Positions 23,180 through 31,807 of a stretch of 64,000 nucleotides of DNA are shown piece by piece (position 1 is the first letter of the stretch; every line of letters begins with the position of its first letter). Under the pieces are notes generated by a model. It saw only the letters and a program-made list of their open reading frames with translations, did no database searches and was not told the origin of the DNA. The stretch spans positions 99,170 to 163,169 of the forward strand of contig JANYJX010000042.1 in NCBI GenBank assembly GCA_025358355.1, read 5' to 3'. Position numbers and translations under genes: made by a program. Source of the stretch: Actinomycetes bacterium (GTDB lineage Bacteria > Actinomycetota > Thermoleophilia > Gaiellales > Gaiellaceae).

Positions 23180-25278
23180 CAGGCGCCAGCCTCCCAGGTG
23201 CGTCGGAGATCGGTGACCGGGACGCCGAAGATCTCTGAGCCGCCAACGACGCCGATCCGCCGTAGACCGACCAACGAACCGGTCGGATCGACCTCGACTT
23301 GGTCGGCCGGCAAAGCCACGATCGCCTGACCCGCTCCCTCGCCGAACAACGTCACCACATCGTCCGGCAGATCGAGCTCGGCGCCGATCCCGGAGTGAAT
23401 CGCGGCCTCGGCAAGCGCGACCGCAAGACCGCCCTCGGCCACGTCATGCGCAAGCGATGCCCGGTGCGCGATCCGCCACAGCCACTCTACGAGCGCCGCC
23501 TCCGCAGGCAGATCGAGCGTCATCGGGCGGCCGCTGACCTCTCCGAAGCGCGCCTGGTACTCGGAGCCCGCCAGCGCCGGCGCACCGGCCGACGCGAGCA
23601 GGATTACGTCACCCTCGCGCCACTTGTCTGGGACTCGACGTACATCCGGAACGAGACCCACGCACCCGACGACCGGGGTCGGATCGATCGAGCGCCCGTC
23701 CGTGTCGTTGTAGAGCGAGACGTTGCCCGACACGATCGGCACGCCAAGCGCCTCGCACGCCTGCGCCAAGCCCTCGATCGCCTCGACGAGCTCCCAGCCA
23801 ACCTCGGGCTTCTCGGGGTTGCCGAAGTTGAGGCAGTCAGTGAAGCCGATCGGCTCGCCACCGGCGCAGGCGACGTTTCGCGCCGACTCAAGCACCGCCA
23901 ACGCACCGCCCGTGAATGGATCGAGCCGACCCATTCGGCCATGGCCATCGAGCGAGAGCGCGAGACCGCGATACGCCGGACGCAGCCGCAGCACCGCCGC
24001 GTCGAGCCCCGGCCGGCGGACCGTGCGCGACTGGACGAGCTGGTCGTAGCGCCGGTAGACGAACGCGCGCGAGCGCAGCGCGTCCGACCCGAGCAGCTCG
24101 AGCAGCGCAGCCACGGGCGCAGGCGCGCCGACCACCGGCACCTCCGCAAGACCAACCCGCGGCTCGCGAGAAACGACGTAGCGCGGGCAGTCGTCGGTGA
24201 GAAACCGAGCCGGCACCGCGCCCACGATCTCGTCCTCCCAGTAGGCGCACAGCTCGCCGCTCTCAGTGACCGAGCCGATCGTCGCGTGGTGAAGCTGCCA
24301 GCGCTCGCACACCTCCTCGACCTCGGCGAGCCGCTCGGCTCGCACGATCGCGACCATCCGCTCCTGCGACTCGGAGATCATCACCTCCCACGGCTCCATG
24401 CCCTCCTCGCGCCGCGGCACGCGGTCAAGGTGGACGTCGATCCCGTAGTCGGCGGCCATCTCGGCCAGCGACGAGGCAAGACCCGCGGCGCCGCAATCCT
24501 GCAGCGACTCGACGAGGCCTCGCTCGACCAGCTCGAGCGATACCTCGATCAGCTTCTTGCCCGTGAACGGGTCGCCGACCTGGACGGACGGGCGCTTCTC
24601 GGCCGCTCCTTCTCCCAATTCCTGACTCGCGAGCACGGATGCGCCGCCGATCCCGTCGCGGCCCGTGGTCGCACCGTAGAGAACGACATGCGCGCCCGCC
24701 GCGGTCGCTTTCGCGCTCGTCAGCCGCTCCGACGGGAGCAGGCCGACGCACATCGCGTTGACGAGGCAGTTGCCGCGGTAGCTCTCGTCGAAGACAGTCT
24801 CGCCGCCGACGTTCGCCACACCGACGCAGTTGCCGTAGTGGCCGACCCCACCAACCGCGCGCAAGAAATGGGCATCAGGCGCGCCAAAGCGAAGCCCGTC
24901 GAGTAGCGCAACCGGGCGCGCGCCCATCGCCGAGATATCGCGCAGGATCCCGCCGACTCCGGTCGCCGCGCCCTGAAACGGCTCGACCGCAGAAGGGTGG
25001 TTGTGGCTCTCGACCTTGAACGCGACCGCGAGACCGTCGCCGAGGTCGAGCACGCCGGCGTTCTCGCCCGGGCCCTGCAGCACGCGCGCGCCGGTACTCG
25101 GCAAGCGGCGTAGGAGCAGAGCCGAGTGCTTGTAGCCGCAATGCTCCGACCAGAGCACCGAGAAAAGCGCAAGCTCGAACGGGTTCGGCTCACGCTCCAA
25201 CAGTTCCTGGATACGGTCGAGCTCCCCGTCCGTGAGGCCGAGCGATCGATGGAGCGGTTGTTCCGCGACGGCGGCCAG
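23179..25278 (-). CDS. purL: Phosphoribosylformylglycinamidine synthase subunit PurL (apparent CTG start)
   Basis: This is the large ATP-dependent subunit that works with PurS and PurQ. Motifs are ELALFSVLWSEHCGYKHSAL, VAFKVESHNHPSAVEPFQGA, GGASVLASQELGEG and LQDCGAAGLASSLAEMA. The first ATG/GTG/TTG-type start, TTG 25200, would cut off the conserved N-terminal helix: the frame upstream still encodes HRSLGLTDGELDRIQELLER. The frame is open to a TGA at 25327-25329 and has no ATG, GTG or TTG. A CTG at 25278 stands exactly 6 nt after TACACT, the same spacing as other leaderless starts here, giving about 699 residues. I therefore place the start at CTG 25278. The alternative is TTG 25200 with a truncated N-terminus. 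Confidence 0.88.
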   Translation of the reverse strand: MAAVAEQPLHRSLGLTDGELDRIQELLEREPNPFELALFSVLWSEHCGYKHSALLLRRLPSTGARVLQGPGENAGVLDLGDGLAVAFKVESHNHPSAVEPFQGAATGVGGILRDISAMGARPVALLDGLRFGAPDAHFLRAVGGVGHYGNCVGVANVGGETVFDESYRGNCLVNAMCVGLLPSERLTSAKATAAGAHVVLYGATTGRDGIGGASVLASQELGEGAAEKRPSVQVGDPFTGKKLIEVSLELVERGLVESLQDCGAAGLASSLAEMAADYGIDVHLDRVPRREEGMEPWEVMISESQERMVAIVRAERLAEVEEVCERWQLHHATIGSVTESGELCAYWEDEIVGAVPARFLTDDCPRYVVSREPRVGLAEVPVVGAPAPVAALLELLGSDALRSRAFVYRRYDQLVQSRTVRRPGLDAAVLRLRPAYRGLALSLDGHGRMGRLDPFTGGALAVLESARNVACAGGEPIGFTDCLNFGNPEKPEVGWELVEAIEGLAQACEALGVPIVSGNVSLYNDTDGRSIDPTPVVGCVGLVPDVRRVPDKWREGDVILLASAGAPALAGSEYQARFGEVSGRPMTLDLPAEAALVEWLWRIAHRASLAHDVAEGGLAVALAEAAIHSGIGAELDLPDDVVTLFGEGAGQAIVALPADQVEVDPTGSLVGLRRIGVVGGSEIFGVPVTDLRRTWEAGA

Positions 25279-25284
25279 GGTTCG

Positions 25285-25290
25285 AGTGTA
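25285..25290 (-). promoter_or_regulatory. Leaderless -10 element (TACACT) for purL
   Basis: On the minus strand TACACT is followed by 6 nt and a CTG in the purL frame. This supports CTG as the initiation codon of the purL-purF unit. Confidence 0.5.
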
Positions 25291-25365
25291 GACGCTTGGT
25301 CGGCGGAGAGGTCGCGGTGCCCGATCTCACGCCGCCCACGTCCTGACCGTTAGCGTCAGGAACGC

Positions 25366-26262
25366 ATGAGCCGCCGCAACCTGATTTTGCTGATAGTGCT
25401 TTCCGCGATCTGGGGCGCGTCGTTCCTGTTCATCAAGGTCAGCGTCCGCGAGCTGTCGCCGTCGGTCGTCGTGCTCGGGAGGCTCGTGGTCGGGGCCGGA
25501 GTTCTGCTGCCACTCGCGGCGTTCCGTGGTGGCCTGACCCCGCTCCGCGGACGACTGCGCGCGGTCGCGCTCCTCAGCCTCTTCAACAACGCGCTCCCGT
25601 TCTGGCTACTCGGCTTCGCGGAACAGCGGATCGACTCGGGGCTGACCGCCGTGATCCAAGCCGCGGCGCCGATCTTCACGGTCCTGCTCGCCGGGCGGAT
25701 CGACGCGACGCAACGGGTCGGCCGCGGGCAACTCGTTGGCGTCGGCGTTGGGTTCGTCGGTGTCGCGCTGCTCGTCGGTGTCCAGCGCGGAGGAGGCCTC
25801 GTCGGTGCGGTCGCGGTGATCGGGGTTGCGCTCTGCTACGCGTTCTCGGTCCTCTTCGCAGGCCGTGTCACCCGCGACATCCCGCCGCTCCAGCTCTCGA
25901 TCGGCCAGCTCGGCGCGGCCGCAATCCTGATCGCCCCGTTCGGCCTCGCGCAGCTCCCCGCCCACGTCCCGAGCTGGAAGCCACTTGTTGCGGTCGCGAC
26001 GCTTGGCGCGCTCGGCTCGGGTGTTGCCTATCTCCTCTACTTCGCGCTGATCCACGGCGCTGGCGCGTCGAAGGCGATCCTCGTCACGTATCTGGTACCA
26101 GCCTTCGCGCTCGTCTACGGCGCTGTTGGCCTACACGAGCACATCAGCGGGCGGGCGCTGATCGGGCTCGGCCTGATCCTCGGCGGCACAACCCTCGCTA
26201 CGGGGATCGCGAAGAAACAGCAGCGCCGCCGCCGGCGGCGCTGCTGGCGGCTCGAACGCTGA
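25366..26262 (+). CDS. EamA/DMT family transporter with aberrant Arg-rich tail
   Basis: This 298-residue permease has ten helices: LILLIVLSAIWGASFLFIKV opens the first half and VGAVAVIGVALCYAFSVLFA the second, ending LILGGTTLATGIA. After that the frame reads KKQQRRRRRRCWRLER, which is not a normal EamA tail. The same bases in another frame encode the second helix of the next EamA gene. The 3' end is therefore a deletion junction between two tandem EamA genes. The ATG is preceded by TAGCGT 9 nt upstream. The substrate is unknown. Confidence 0.8.
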   Translation: MSRRNLILLIVLSAIWGASFLFIKVSVRELSPSVVVLGRLVVGAGVLLPLAAFRGGLTPLRGRLRAVALLSLFNNALPFWLLGFAEQRIDSGLTAVIQAAAPIFTVLLAGRIDATQRVGRGQLVGVGVGFVGVALLVGVQRGGGLVGAVAVIGVALCYAFSVLFAGRVTRDIPPLQLSIGQLGAAAILIAPFGLAQLPAHVPSWKPLVAVATLGALGSGVAYLLYFALIHGAGASKAILVTYLVPAFALVYGAVGLHEHISGRALIGLGLILGGTTLATGIAKKQQRRRRRRCWRLER

Positions 26263-26315
26263 TCGCTGCCGTCGCGCTCACCGCGTATCTCGCGACGACG
26301 AGCGGCTGGCGCAAG

Positions 26316-27035
26316 ATGCTCGCCGACCTACGCGCAGCGTGGCGGCCTGTGCTCGTCCTCGGTGCGTTGAACGCCGCGATCCCGTTTTGGCTCGTAGCCT
26401 GGGGCGAGACCCACATCGAATCGAGCGTCGCGGCGATCGCGCAGGCCACCGTCCCGCTCTGCTCGTTCTTGATCGGCCTGCGCTTCCTGCCGCACGAGCG
26501 GATCGGTGCCGCGCGGATCGCCGGCGTCTTGCTCGGCCTCGCCGGCGTCGCGGTACTCGCCGGCATCAATCCGCATGGAGGTTGGCCGGCGGCTGCGGGC
26601 ACGCTCGCGATCGTCGTCGCGTCGATCTCGTACGCGTCCTCGGGGATCTTTGGCCAGCTCCGCGTGAGCGGCACGTCGGGGCCTGTGCTCGCAACCGGCT
26701 CGATGATCGCGGGCTTCCTGATGCTCCTACCGCCTGCGCTCGTCCAGTTTCCGACGGCGATGCCGACCCGCGGCGCGATCGCGTCGGTCCTCGCCCTCGG
26801 GCTTCTGGGGACCGCCGCCGCACAGCTGATCCTGTTCAGGATCCTCGTGCTCGCCGGCGCCCGCAAGCTGAGCCTCGTCGCATATCTGATGCCCGGGTTC
26901 GCGCTGGTCTATGGCGCCCTGATCCTGCACGAGCACGTCCGCGCAATCGGGATCGCGGGGCTCGCGTTGATTCTGCTCGGTGTCGCGCTCGGCTCGGGCG
27001 CATTGCGCCGACCCCTTCGCGCGGAGGCTCGCTAG
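26316..27035 (+). pseudogene. EamA/DMT transporter lacking its first transmembrane segment
   Basis: The visible product from ATG 26316 is 239 residues, against about 290-300 for the family. Its frame is open upstream and reads PPPAALLAARTLIAAVALTA, the normal start of helix 2, but no start codon or helix 1 precedes it; the frame runs into the tail of the preceding EamA gene. The rest is intact: VLVLGALNAAIPFWLVAWGE, GTLAIVVASISYASSGIFGQ and LVAYLMPGFALVYGALILHE. It is either a 5'-truncated pseudogene or a shortened protein starting at 26316. Its stop overlaps the convergent DedA stop by 4 nt. Confidence 0.65.
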
Positions 27036-27619
27036 CCGCCTTCGAAGCGGTGCTCCGCCTTGCGCACGACGAACCAGACGCCGACGAGCACCACGATCAC
27101 ACCGACCGCCGCGAACAGCCCGTACCGCTGGATCGCATCGGCCGCCGCCCCGCCAGCGTAGTACGCGAGCAGCCCGACCCCGGTTGCCCACGCGATGCCG
27201 CCGGTCGCGTTCCAGAACAGGAACTTCCACGGGTTCATGTGCGCTAAGCCAGCGATCCACGCGACGGTGTAGCGCAGCACGGAGACGAAGCGCCCGAAGA
27301 AGACTGTCTTGCCGCCGTGCGCCGCCATGATCCGCTCGGCGCGTGGCAACACCCTGTCGGCGTACGCGTTGAGCCACCTCCAGCGGCGGAACAGTGCCCG
27401 CCCGCCGAGGCGCCCGATCAGCCAGTAGCCGAGGTTGTCGCCGATGATCGCCGCGGCCGCCGCCACGACAATGACCATCACGATCGAGGAGTGGCCCTTC
27501 GAGGCGAGTACGCCGAATGCGATCAGCGCGGTCTCGCCCGGCAGCGGAATCCCGAACGATTCGAGCAGTACAACGACGAACAGGAGCGGCAACCCGTGGT
27601 TGGTGATGAAGTGCGTCAC
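27032..27619 (-). CDS. DedA family membrane protein
   Basis: This membrane protein of about 195 residues belongs to the DedA/SNARE-associated family. Signatures are VVLLESFGIPLPGETALIAF, AAAIIGDNLGYWLIGRLGG and the re-entrant Arg motif GGKTVFFGRFVSVLRYTVAW followed by AGLAHMNPWKFLFWNATGG. These proteins recycle undecaprenyl phosphate or other lipids across the membrane. The GTG at 27619 is chosen because AAGGA lies 7 nt upstream and the first helix follows. An open frame to ATG 27709 adds an atypical N-terminus. Confidence 0.85.
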   Translation of the reverse strand: MTHFITNHGLPLLFVVVLLESFGIPLPGETALIAFGVLASKGHSSIVMVIVVAAAAAIIGDNLGYWLIGRLGGRALFRRWRWLNAYADRVLPRAERIMAAHGGKTVFFGRFVSVLRYTVAWIAGLAHMNPWKFLFWNATGGIAWATGVGLLAYYAGGAAADAIQRYGLFAAVGVIVVLVGVWFVVRKAEHRFEGG

Positions 27620-27711
27620 GGCCACATCCTTACTTACTGCCTCGCCGGCTGTAGGCGCGCTCAGTAGTTTCCACGATTGCGAGCGCGCCTCACCGGTGCG
27701 ATAAGCCAAGA

Positions 27712-28482
27712 GTGAAGCAACGCGGCTGGAGCGCAGATGTCATCGCGGCGGTCACGCTGCTCGCCGCGCTGACGTTCGCGGCGGCGCTCGCGGCGATCGG
27801 GTTCTACGTCGGCCACAAGACGCGAGGCTCGACTGCGACGCCGGCAACCACGAGGGCGGCAGTCGCGACGATCGACCCGCAGGTGGCGGCCGGTGCGCAC
27901 CAGTTCGTGGCGTTCGCATGCGCTCAGTGCCACGGGATGGGCGGCACAGGCGGAGTCTCGCCCGACGTGCCCGCGCTGACGCAGATCGGGCCACAACTCA
28001 CCTCGGCGCAGCTGCGCTCGGTGATCGATCACGGCATGGGCGTGTCGGCGAACCCGGCCAAGCCGTTCATGCCTGTTTGGGGCAATGTCATCTCGTCGCG
28101 CCAGGTGGACGATCTCGTCGCGTACATCCGCGCCGGTCTGCCCGCGGTGCCGGACGCGGTGCCGGTCGCGATCCCGCAGGGGCAGGGTGCCGAGGTAGCG
28201 GGCGCCGCGCTCTACGTGAAGTACGGCTGCATCAACTGCCATGGCCCTAACGGCCTGGGCGGCGTGCCGAACCCGCAGTCTCCGGACAAGACGATTCCGC
28301 CACTTTCGGGCGCGGATTTCTTCAAGCAGTTCAACACGGACGCGAAGATCATCGACTTCATCCGCAGCGGCAGCGTGCTAGGGCGACAGCCGATCGTGAG
28401 CATGCCGCACTGGGGCGGGATCATCTCCGACCCCGATCTGCGGGCGCTCGTCGCGTACATCAAGACCCTCAAGACGGCATGA
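27712..28482 (+). CDS. Membrane-anchored di-haem cytochrome c
   Basis: This 256-residue protein has an N-terminal membrane anchor (residues 8-30, VIAAVTLLAALTFAAALAAI) and two cytochrome c domains. Haem sites are FACAQCHGMGGTGG and GCINCHGPNGLGG, with distal Met candidates in KPFMPVWGN and IVSMPHWGG. It is expected to carry electrons on the outer face of the membrane, for instance to a terminal oxidase. CtaG at 20.7 kb shares that theme, but the two are not adjacent. Four nt after its stop a small zinc-ribbon gene starts. Confidence 0.87.
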   Translation: MKQRGWSADVIAAVTLLAALTFAAALAAIGFYVGHKTRGSTATPATTRAAVATIDPQVAAGAHQFVAFACAQCHGMGGTGGVSPDVPALTQIGPQLTSAQLRSVIDHGMGVSANPAKPFMPVWGNVISSRQVDDLVAYIRAGLPAVPDAVPVAIPQGQGAEVAGAALYVKYGCINCHGPNGLGGVPNPQSPDKTIPPLSGADFFKQFNTDAKIIDFIRSGSVLGRQPIVSMPHWGGIISDPDLRALVAYIKTLKTA

Positions 28483-28486
28483 CCCG

Positions 28487-28657
28487 ATGGACGATGTGAG
28501 CCCGGCCGAGGGGGTCGCGTGCGCCGAATGTGGCCGCACGCCGGAGAGCGACGAGTCGATCGAGAGCGAGTCGTGGCGCTACTACCCGGACGGCGCCGAG
28601 GAGCCGCATCCGTTCTGCCCGGAGTGCGCTGAGCGAGAGTTCGGCCCGCCGGTCTAG
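28487..28657 (+). CDS. Small zinc-ribbon-like protein, 56 aa
   Basis: An ATG 4 nt after the cytochrome stop opens a 56-residue frame containing VACAECGRTPES, then ESWRYYPDGAEEPHPFCPEC and a C-terminal AEREFGPPV. The two CxxC pairs (CAEC, CPEC), about 34 residues apart, form a likely zinc ribbon. Acidic residues dominate the linker. Position and codon pattern (GC-rich third bases) support a real gene, probably co-transcribed with the cytochrome. Its function is unknown; a protein-protein or nucleic-acid contact role is possible. Confidence 0.65.
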   Translation: MDDVSPAEGVACAECGRTPESDESIESESWRYYPDGAEEPHPFCPECAEREFGPPV

Positions 28658-28662
28658 CTGGA

Positions 28663-29766
28663 CTAGCCAAGCCAGCTTTCGAGCCTGGCGAGCGCCTCGG
28701 GCATGTTCGCCCGGCCGTAGCCGAAGCGCACGTGCTCCGGCTCGTCGTAGACCGTGCCCGGCAGGAGCAGGACACCGGTCTCGGTCACGAGTCTCTCGCA
28801 GAAGGCGGTGACCTCACCGACTCCTTCGACGCGGGGAAAGCCGATCGGCGATGCGTTCGGCCTGACCCACGAGAAGGTCTGGGCGTGCCGCTCGAAGAAC
28901 GCGTCGAGCAGCGGGAGATTGGCGAGCACGATCGAACGGTTCCGGCCGGCGAGGAGGTCCCGGTGCCGAAGCGCGATCTCGCTCAAAAGCTCGCTCGGAG
29001 CGCTCGAGGAGATCGTCGTGTAGTGCTTGAAGTCGAGCACACGATCGAGCGCGCCGCGATCGCGCGACGCAAGCCAGCCGAGCCGCAGCCCGGGCAGGCC
29101 GTAGGTCTTCGACATCGAGCCGAGCGAGATCGCACGCTCGTACAGGTCGCAGGCGGCGGGAAGGCGATCACCGGGATCGTGCTCGATCTCGCGATAGACC
29201 TCGTCGCAGAAGAGCCATGCACCGCGCTCGGCGCACAGCTCGACGACGCGATCGAGAACGGCGCGCGACATGTTCGTGCCGGTCGGGTTGTGCGGCGTGT
29301 TGACGTAGACGAGCCGCGTGTTCGGCCGCAGGATCCGCTCCAGCTCCTCGAGATCGTGGGCCCAGCCATCGGCGTAGCGGCGGTGCCACTCCGTGACCTC
29401 GGCGCCGGTCGAGCGGGCGAGTACCAGCGCAGACTCGTAGCAGGGCGTCTCGACGACGACGTGGTCGGCCGGCCCGAGTAGCGCGTGGTAGGCGGCGAAG
29501 ATGCCTTCCTCGGCAGCCGCGACCACGAGGACGTCGGCGGCGCCGCACGCCTCGTAGATCGAGGCGATCGCTTGACGCAGGGACGGCGCGCCCGGCGACT
29601 CCGTGTAGCCGAGCCGCTGCACAGCGAGAAGGTCGGCCGCACCCGGCTCGAGGGCGAGCAGTTCGCCGATGGTGATCGTCTCCGCGTCGCTCGACGAGAA
29701 CATCAGCTCCGCGGTGAACTCGTGGCGCCCGTAGTACTGCTCGATGCGGAAGGGTGCGAGATTCAT
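28663..29766 (-). CDS. PLP-dependent aminotransferase, class I/II
   Basis: This 367-residue fold-type I enzyme shows VVVETPCYESALVLARSTGA, YVNTPHNPTGTNMSRAVLD, WLFCDEVYREIEHDPGDRLP and the PLP Lys in SLGSMSKTYGLPGLRLGWLA. The C-terminal domain ends HVRFGYGRANMPEALARLES. These fit the aspartate aminotransferase superfamily, but the substrate cannot be fixed. The ATG at 29766 begins at the family N-terminus; the longer open frame to 29886 adds unrelated residues. It stands alone on the minus strand, convergent with the zinc-ribbon gene. Confidence 0.85.
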   Translation of the reverse strand: MNLAPFRIEQYYGRHEFTAELMFSSSDAETITIGELLALEPGAADLLAVQRLGYTESPGAPSLRQAIASIYEACGAADVLVVAAAEEGIFAAYHALLGPADHVVVETPCYESALVLARSTGAEVTEWHRRYADGWAHDLEELERILRPNTRLVYVNTPHNPTGTNMSRAVLDRVVELCAERGAWLFCDEVYREIEHDPGDRLPAACDLYERAISLGSMSKTYGLPGLRLGWLASRDRGALDRVLDFKHYTTISSSAPSELLSEIALRHRDLLAGRNRSIVLANLPLLDAFFERHAQTFSWVRPNASPIGFPRVEGVGEVTAFCERLVTETGVLLLPGTVYDEPEHVRFGYGRANMPEALARLESWLG

Positions 29767-29888
29767 CAGGGCGATCTTCGCAGAGCAGCCGCATGCAGTT
29801 GACGGTGATATTCCTAGTCCTGTGCGTCCCGACAGCTCTTCTCGGGACCGGGCATTGACAACAACCACGAACAGGAGCTGATTCAACG

Positions 29889-30260
29889 ATGGAATTCGTC
29901 CACACGTGCTATCGCATCACCGACCCGGAGCGCTCGGTCGCGTTCTACGAGGCGCTCGGCCTGGAGATGCGGCGCGAGCTGCCAATCCGCGAGGAGGCGA
30001 CGAACTACTTCCTCGGCATCCCCGGCAAGCCCGGGCCGGAGCTCGAGCTGACGCACAATTTCGGTGTCGGCTCGTACGAGCTCGGCACCGCGTACGGGCA
30101 CATCGCACTGACCGTCGAGAACATGGCCGAGATGCTCGAGCGACTCGCAGCGCAAGGAATCGAGCCGGAGCGCCCGCCGTACACGATCCGCGAGGGCGGC
30201 TCACAAATCTGCTTCGTCCGCGACCCCGACAACTACCGCATCGAACTGATCGAGCACTAA
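29889..30260 (+). CDS. VOC family protein, lactoylglutathione lyase-like
   Basis: This 123-residue protein is a one-module glyoxalase I fold: MEFVHTCYRITDPERSVAFY, GPELELTHNFGVGSYELGTA, YGHIALTVENMAEMLERLAA and the final FVRDPDNYRIELIEH. The metal ligands of glyoxalase I (His5, Glu in LELTHN, His in YGHIAL, Glu in RIELIE) can all be placed, so methylglyoxal detoxification with a thiol is plausible. The cellular thiol in Actinobacteria is normally mycothiol rather than glutathione. Upstream are TTGACA and AGGAG, but the spacing to the ATG is loose. Its stop overlaps the end of the GMC pseudogene by 4 nt. Confidence 0.82.
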   Translation: MEFVHTCYRITDPERSVAFYEALGLEMRRELPIREEATNYFLGIPGKPGPELELTHNFGVGSYELGTAYGHIALTVENMAEMLERLAAQGIEPERPPYTIREGGSQICFVRDPDNYRIELIEH

Positions 30261-31782
30261 CGGCTCCGGATCAGGTCGGCGGCGCGCTCGGCGACCATCA
30301 CTGTCGGCCAGTTCGTATGGCCTCGCGGTAGCGCTGGCATCACCGACGCATCGACCACGCGCACGCCGGCGAGGCCACGGACGCGCAGCTCCGGATCGAC
30401 GACGGCGAGCTCGTCGTCGCCCATCCGGCACGTACCGACCGGGTGGTAGAGCGTCTGCGACTTGGCGCCGAGATGAGCGAGCAGCGCATCGTCGTCCTGC
30501 GCGTCCTCGCCCGGGAGGATCTCGCCGGCGAGCTTCCCCGCGAGCGGCTCCCGCGCCAGGATTCGCCGCGCCAGACGCACGCCCGCGAGCAGGACTTCGG
30601 CATCCTGGCCACCCGAGTCGCTGAGATACCGCGGATCGACGATCGGCGTGTCGAGCGGATCCGCCGACCGAAGCCGCACCTCGCCGACGCTTCGGGGCTG
30701 CAGCAGGATCGCCGCCAGAGTCACGCCCTCGCGCGTGGGCTTGATGAGACCTTCATCCTGAAACGGGACCGGCGCGACGACCAGCTCGAGATCGGGCGCC
30801 GCGACGTCAGGGCGCGAGCGGACGAACGCCGCGCCCTCACCAACGTTCGACGTGAGCGGGCCGCGGCCGGTAACGAGCCAGCGCAGGACATTCGGCAACG
30901 TTTCGGCCGAGGTCAGCGTCTTTACGCCCGGCACCGTCGCAGCAACGACACCATTGGCGAGATGGTCGAGCAGGTTCTTGCCGACGCCTGGCAAATCGTG
31001 GGTGACGCCGACACCGAGCGCGCGCAGCTCGTCCGCCGGCCCGATTCCCGACCCGAGCAGCAGCCACGGCGAGCCGATTGCGCCGGCCGAGACGATCACC
31101 TCGCGACCCGCGAGGGCTAACCCCTCGACATCGCCGAGGCGGTAATTGACACCAGTCGCGCGGCCGTCTTCGACGACGACCCGCGTGACCCGCACATCCG
31201 TGACCACCGTCAGATTCGGACGGCGCCACACCGGCCGCAAGTAGCCGTCAGCGACGCTGAACCGCCGCCCGCGCCGCTGCGAGACCGGAACGAAGCCGAC
31301 GCCTTGGTTGTTGGGATCGTTGAGATCGTCGCGGTGACCTAACCCTTCGGCCAGCGCGGACTCGACGAACGCGGCAGTGAGCGGGCTGAGGTCGCGCGCG
31401 TCGGCCTGCGGGAACGGCCCGGCGCCCGACACGCCGTAGTACGGCTCGACCGCATCCCAGCTCCAGGCAGCCGGCCAGGCGTCCTGATCGGCCTGGTTCC
31501 CGCGCAGCACCATCATCGCGTTGATCGCCGACGAGCCGCCCAGCGTCTTGCCGAGCGGGAAGAAGACTTCGCGCCCATGAGGTGCTCTTGCGGCGCCGTC
31601 CGAAAGGCCCAGTCGACCTCCGACTAGAACAACCTCGAGAACGGGGCCGGGATCATCACCTCGAGCTTGCGCCGCCGCTGCCCGGCCTCGAGCAAGAGCA
31701 CGCTCGTCGCCGGATCCTCGCTGAGCCGCGCGACGAGAACGCAGCCGGCCGAGCCGGCACCGACGATCACGTAGTCGTGCAT
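30257..31782 (-). pseudogene. GMC oxidoreductase, disrupted by a stop codon and a frameshift
   Basis: The 5' part starts at ATG 31782 and reads [20 protein letters not shown], a normal FAD dinucleotide fold, continuing to IPAPFSRLF. There it meets an in-frame TAG (31624-31626) where the family has a Lys or similar (LF-stop-SEVDWAFRTAPQEHL). About 45 nt later, near 31577-31582, one base is missing: the frame changes so that HGREVFFPLGKTLGGSSAIN follows. The remaining protein is intact to the end, with CRMGDD and ASVMPALPRGHTNWPTVMVA. The gene once encoded a choline dehydrogenase-like flavoenzyme of about 510 residues. Two independent lesions argue for a pseudogene; an assembly error is the alternative. 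Confidence 0.8.
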
Positions 31783-31795
31783 TCGCCGCCAAGCC

Positions 31796-31801
31796 TACGA
31801 T
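31796..31801 (+). promoter_or_regulatory. Leaderless -10 element (TACGAT) for the ASCH gene
   Basis: TACGAT is followed by exactly 6 nt and the ATG at 31808. On the other strand a TAGGCT overlaps it (31792-31797), 9 nt before the GMC start, so the two promoters share bases. Confidence 0.55.
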
Positions 31802-31807
31802 GCGCGC

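Noticed and set aside
31793..31801. Riboswitch or shared operator between the GMC and ASCH genes
   Set aside because: Only two overlapping -10 hexamers are visible; there is no longer dyad.
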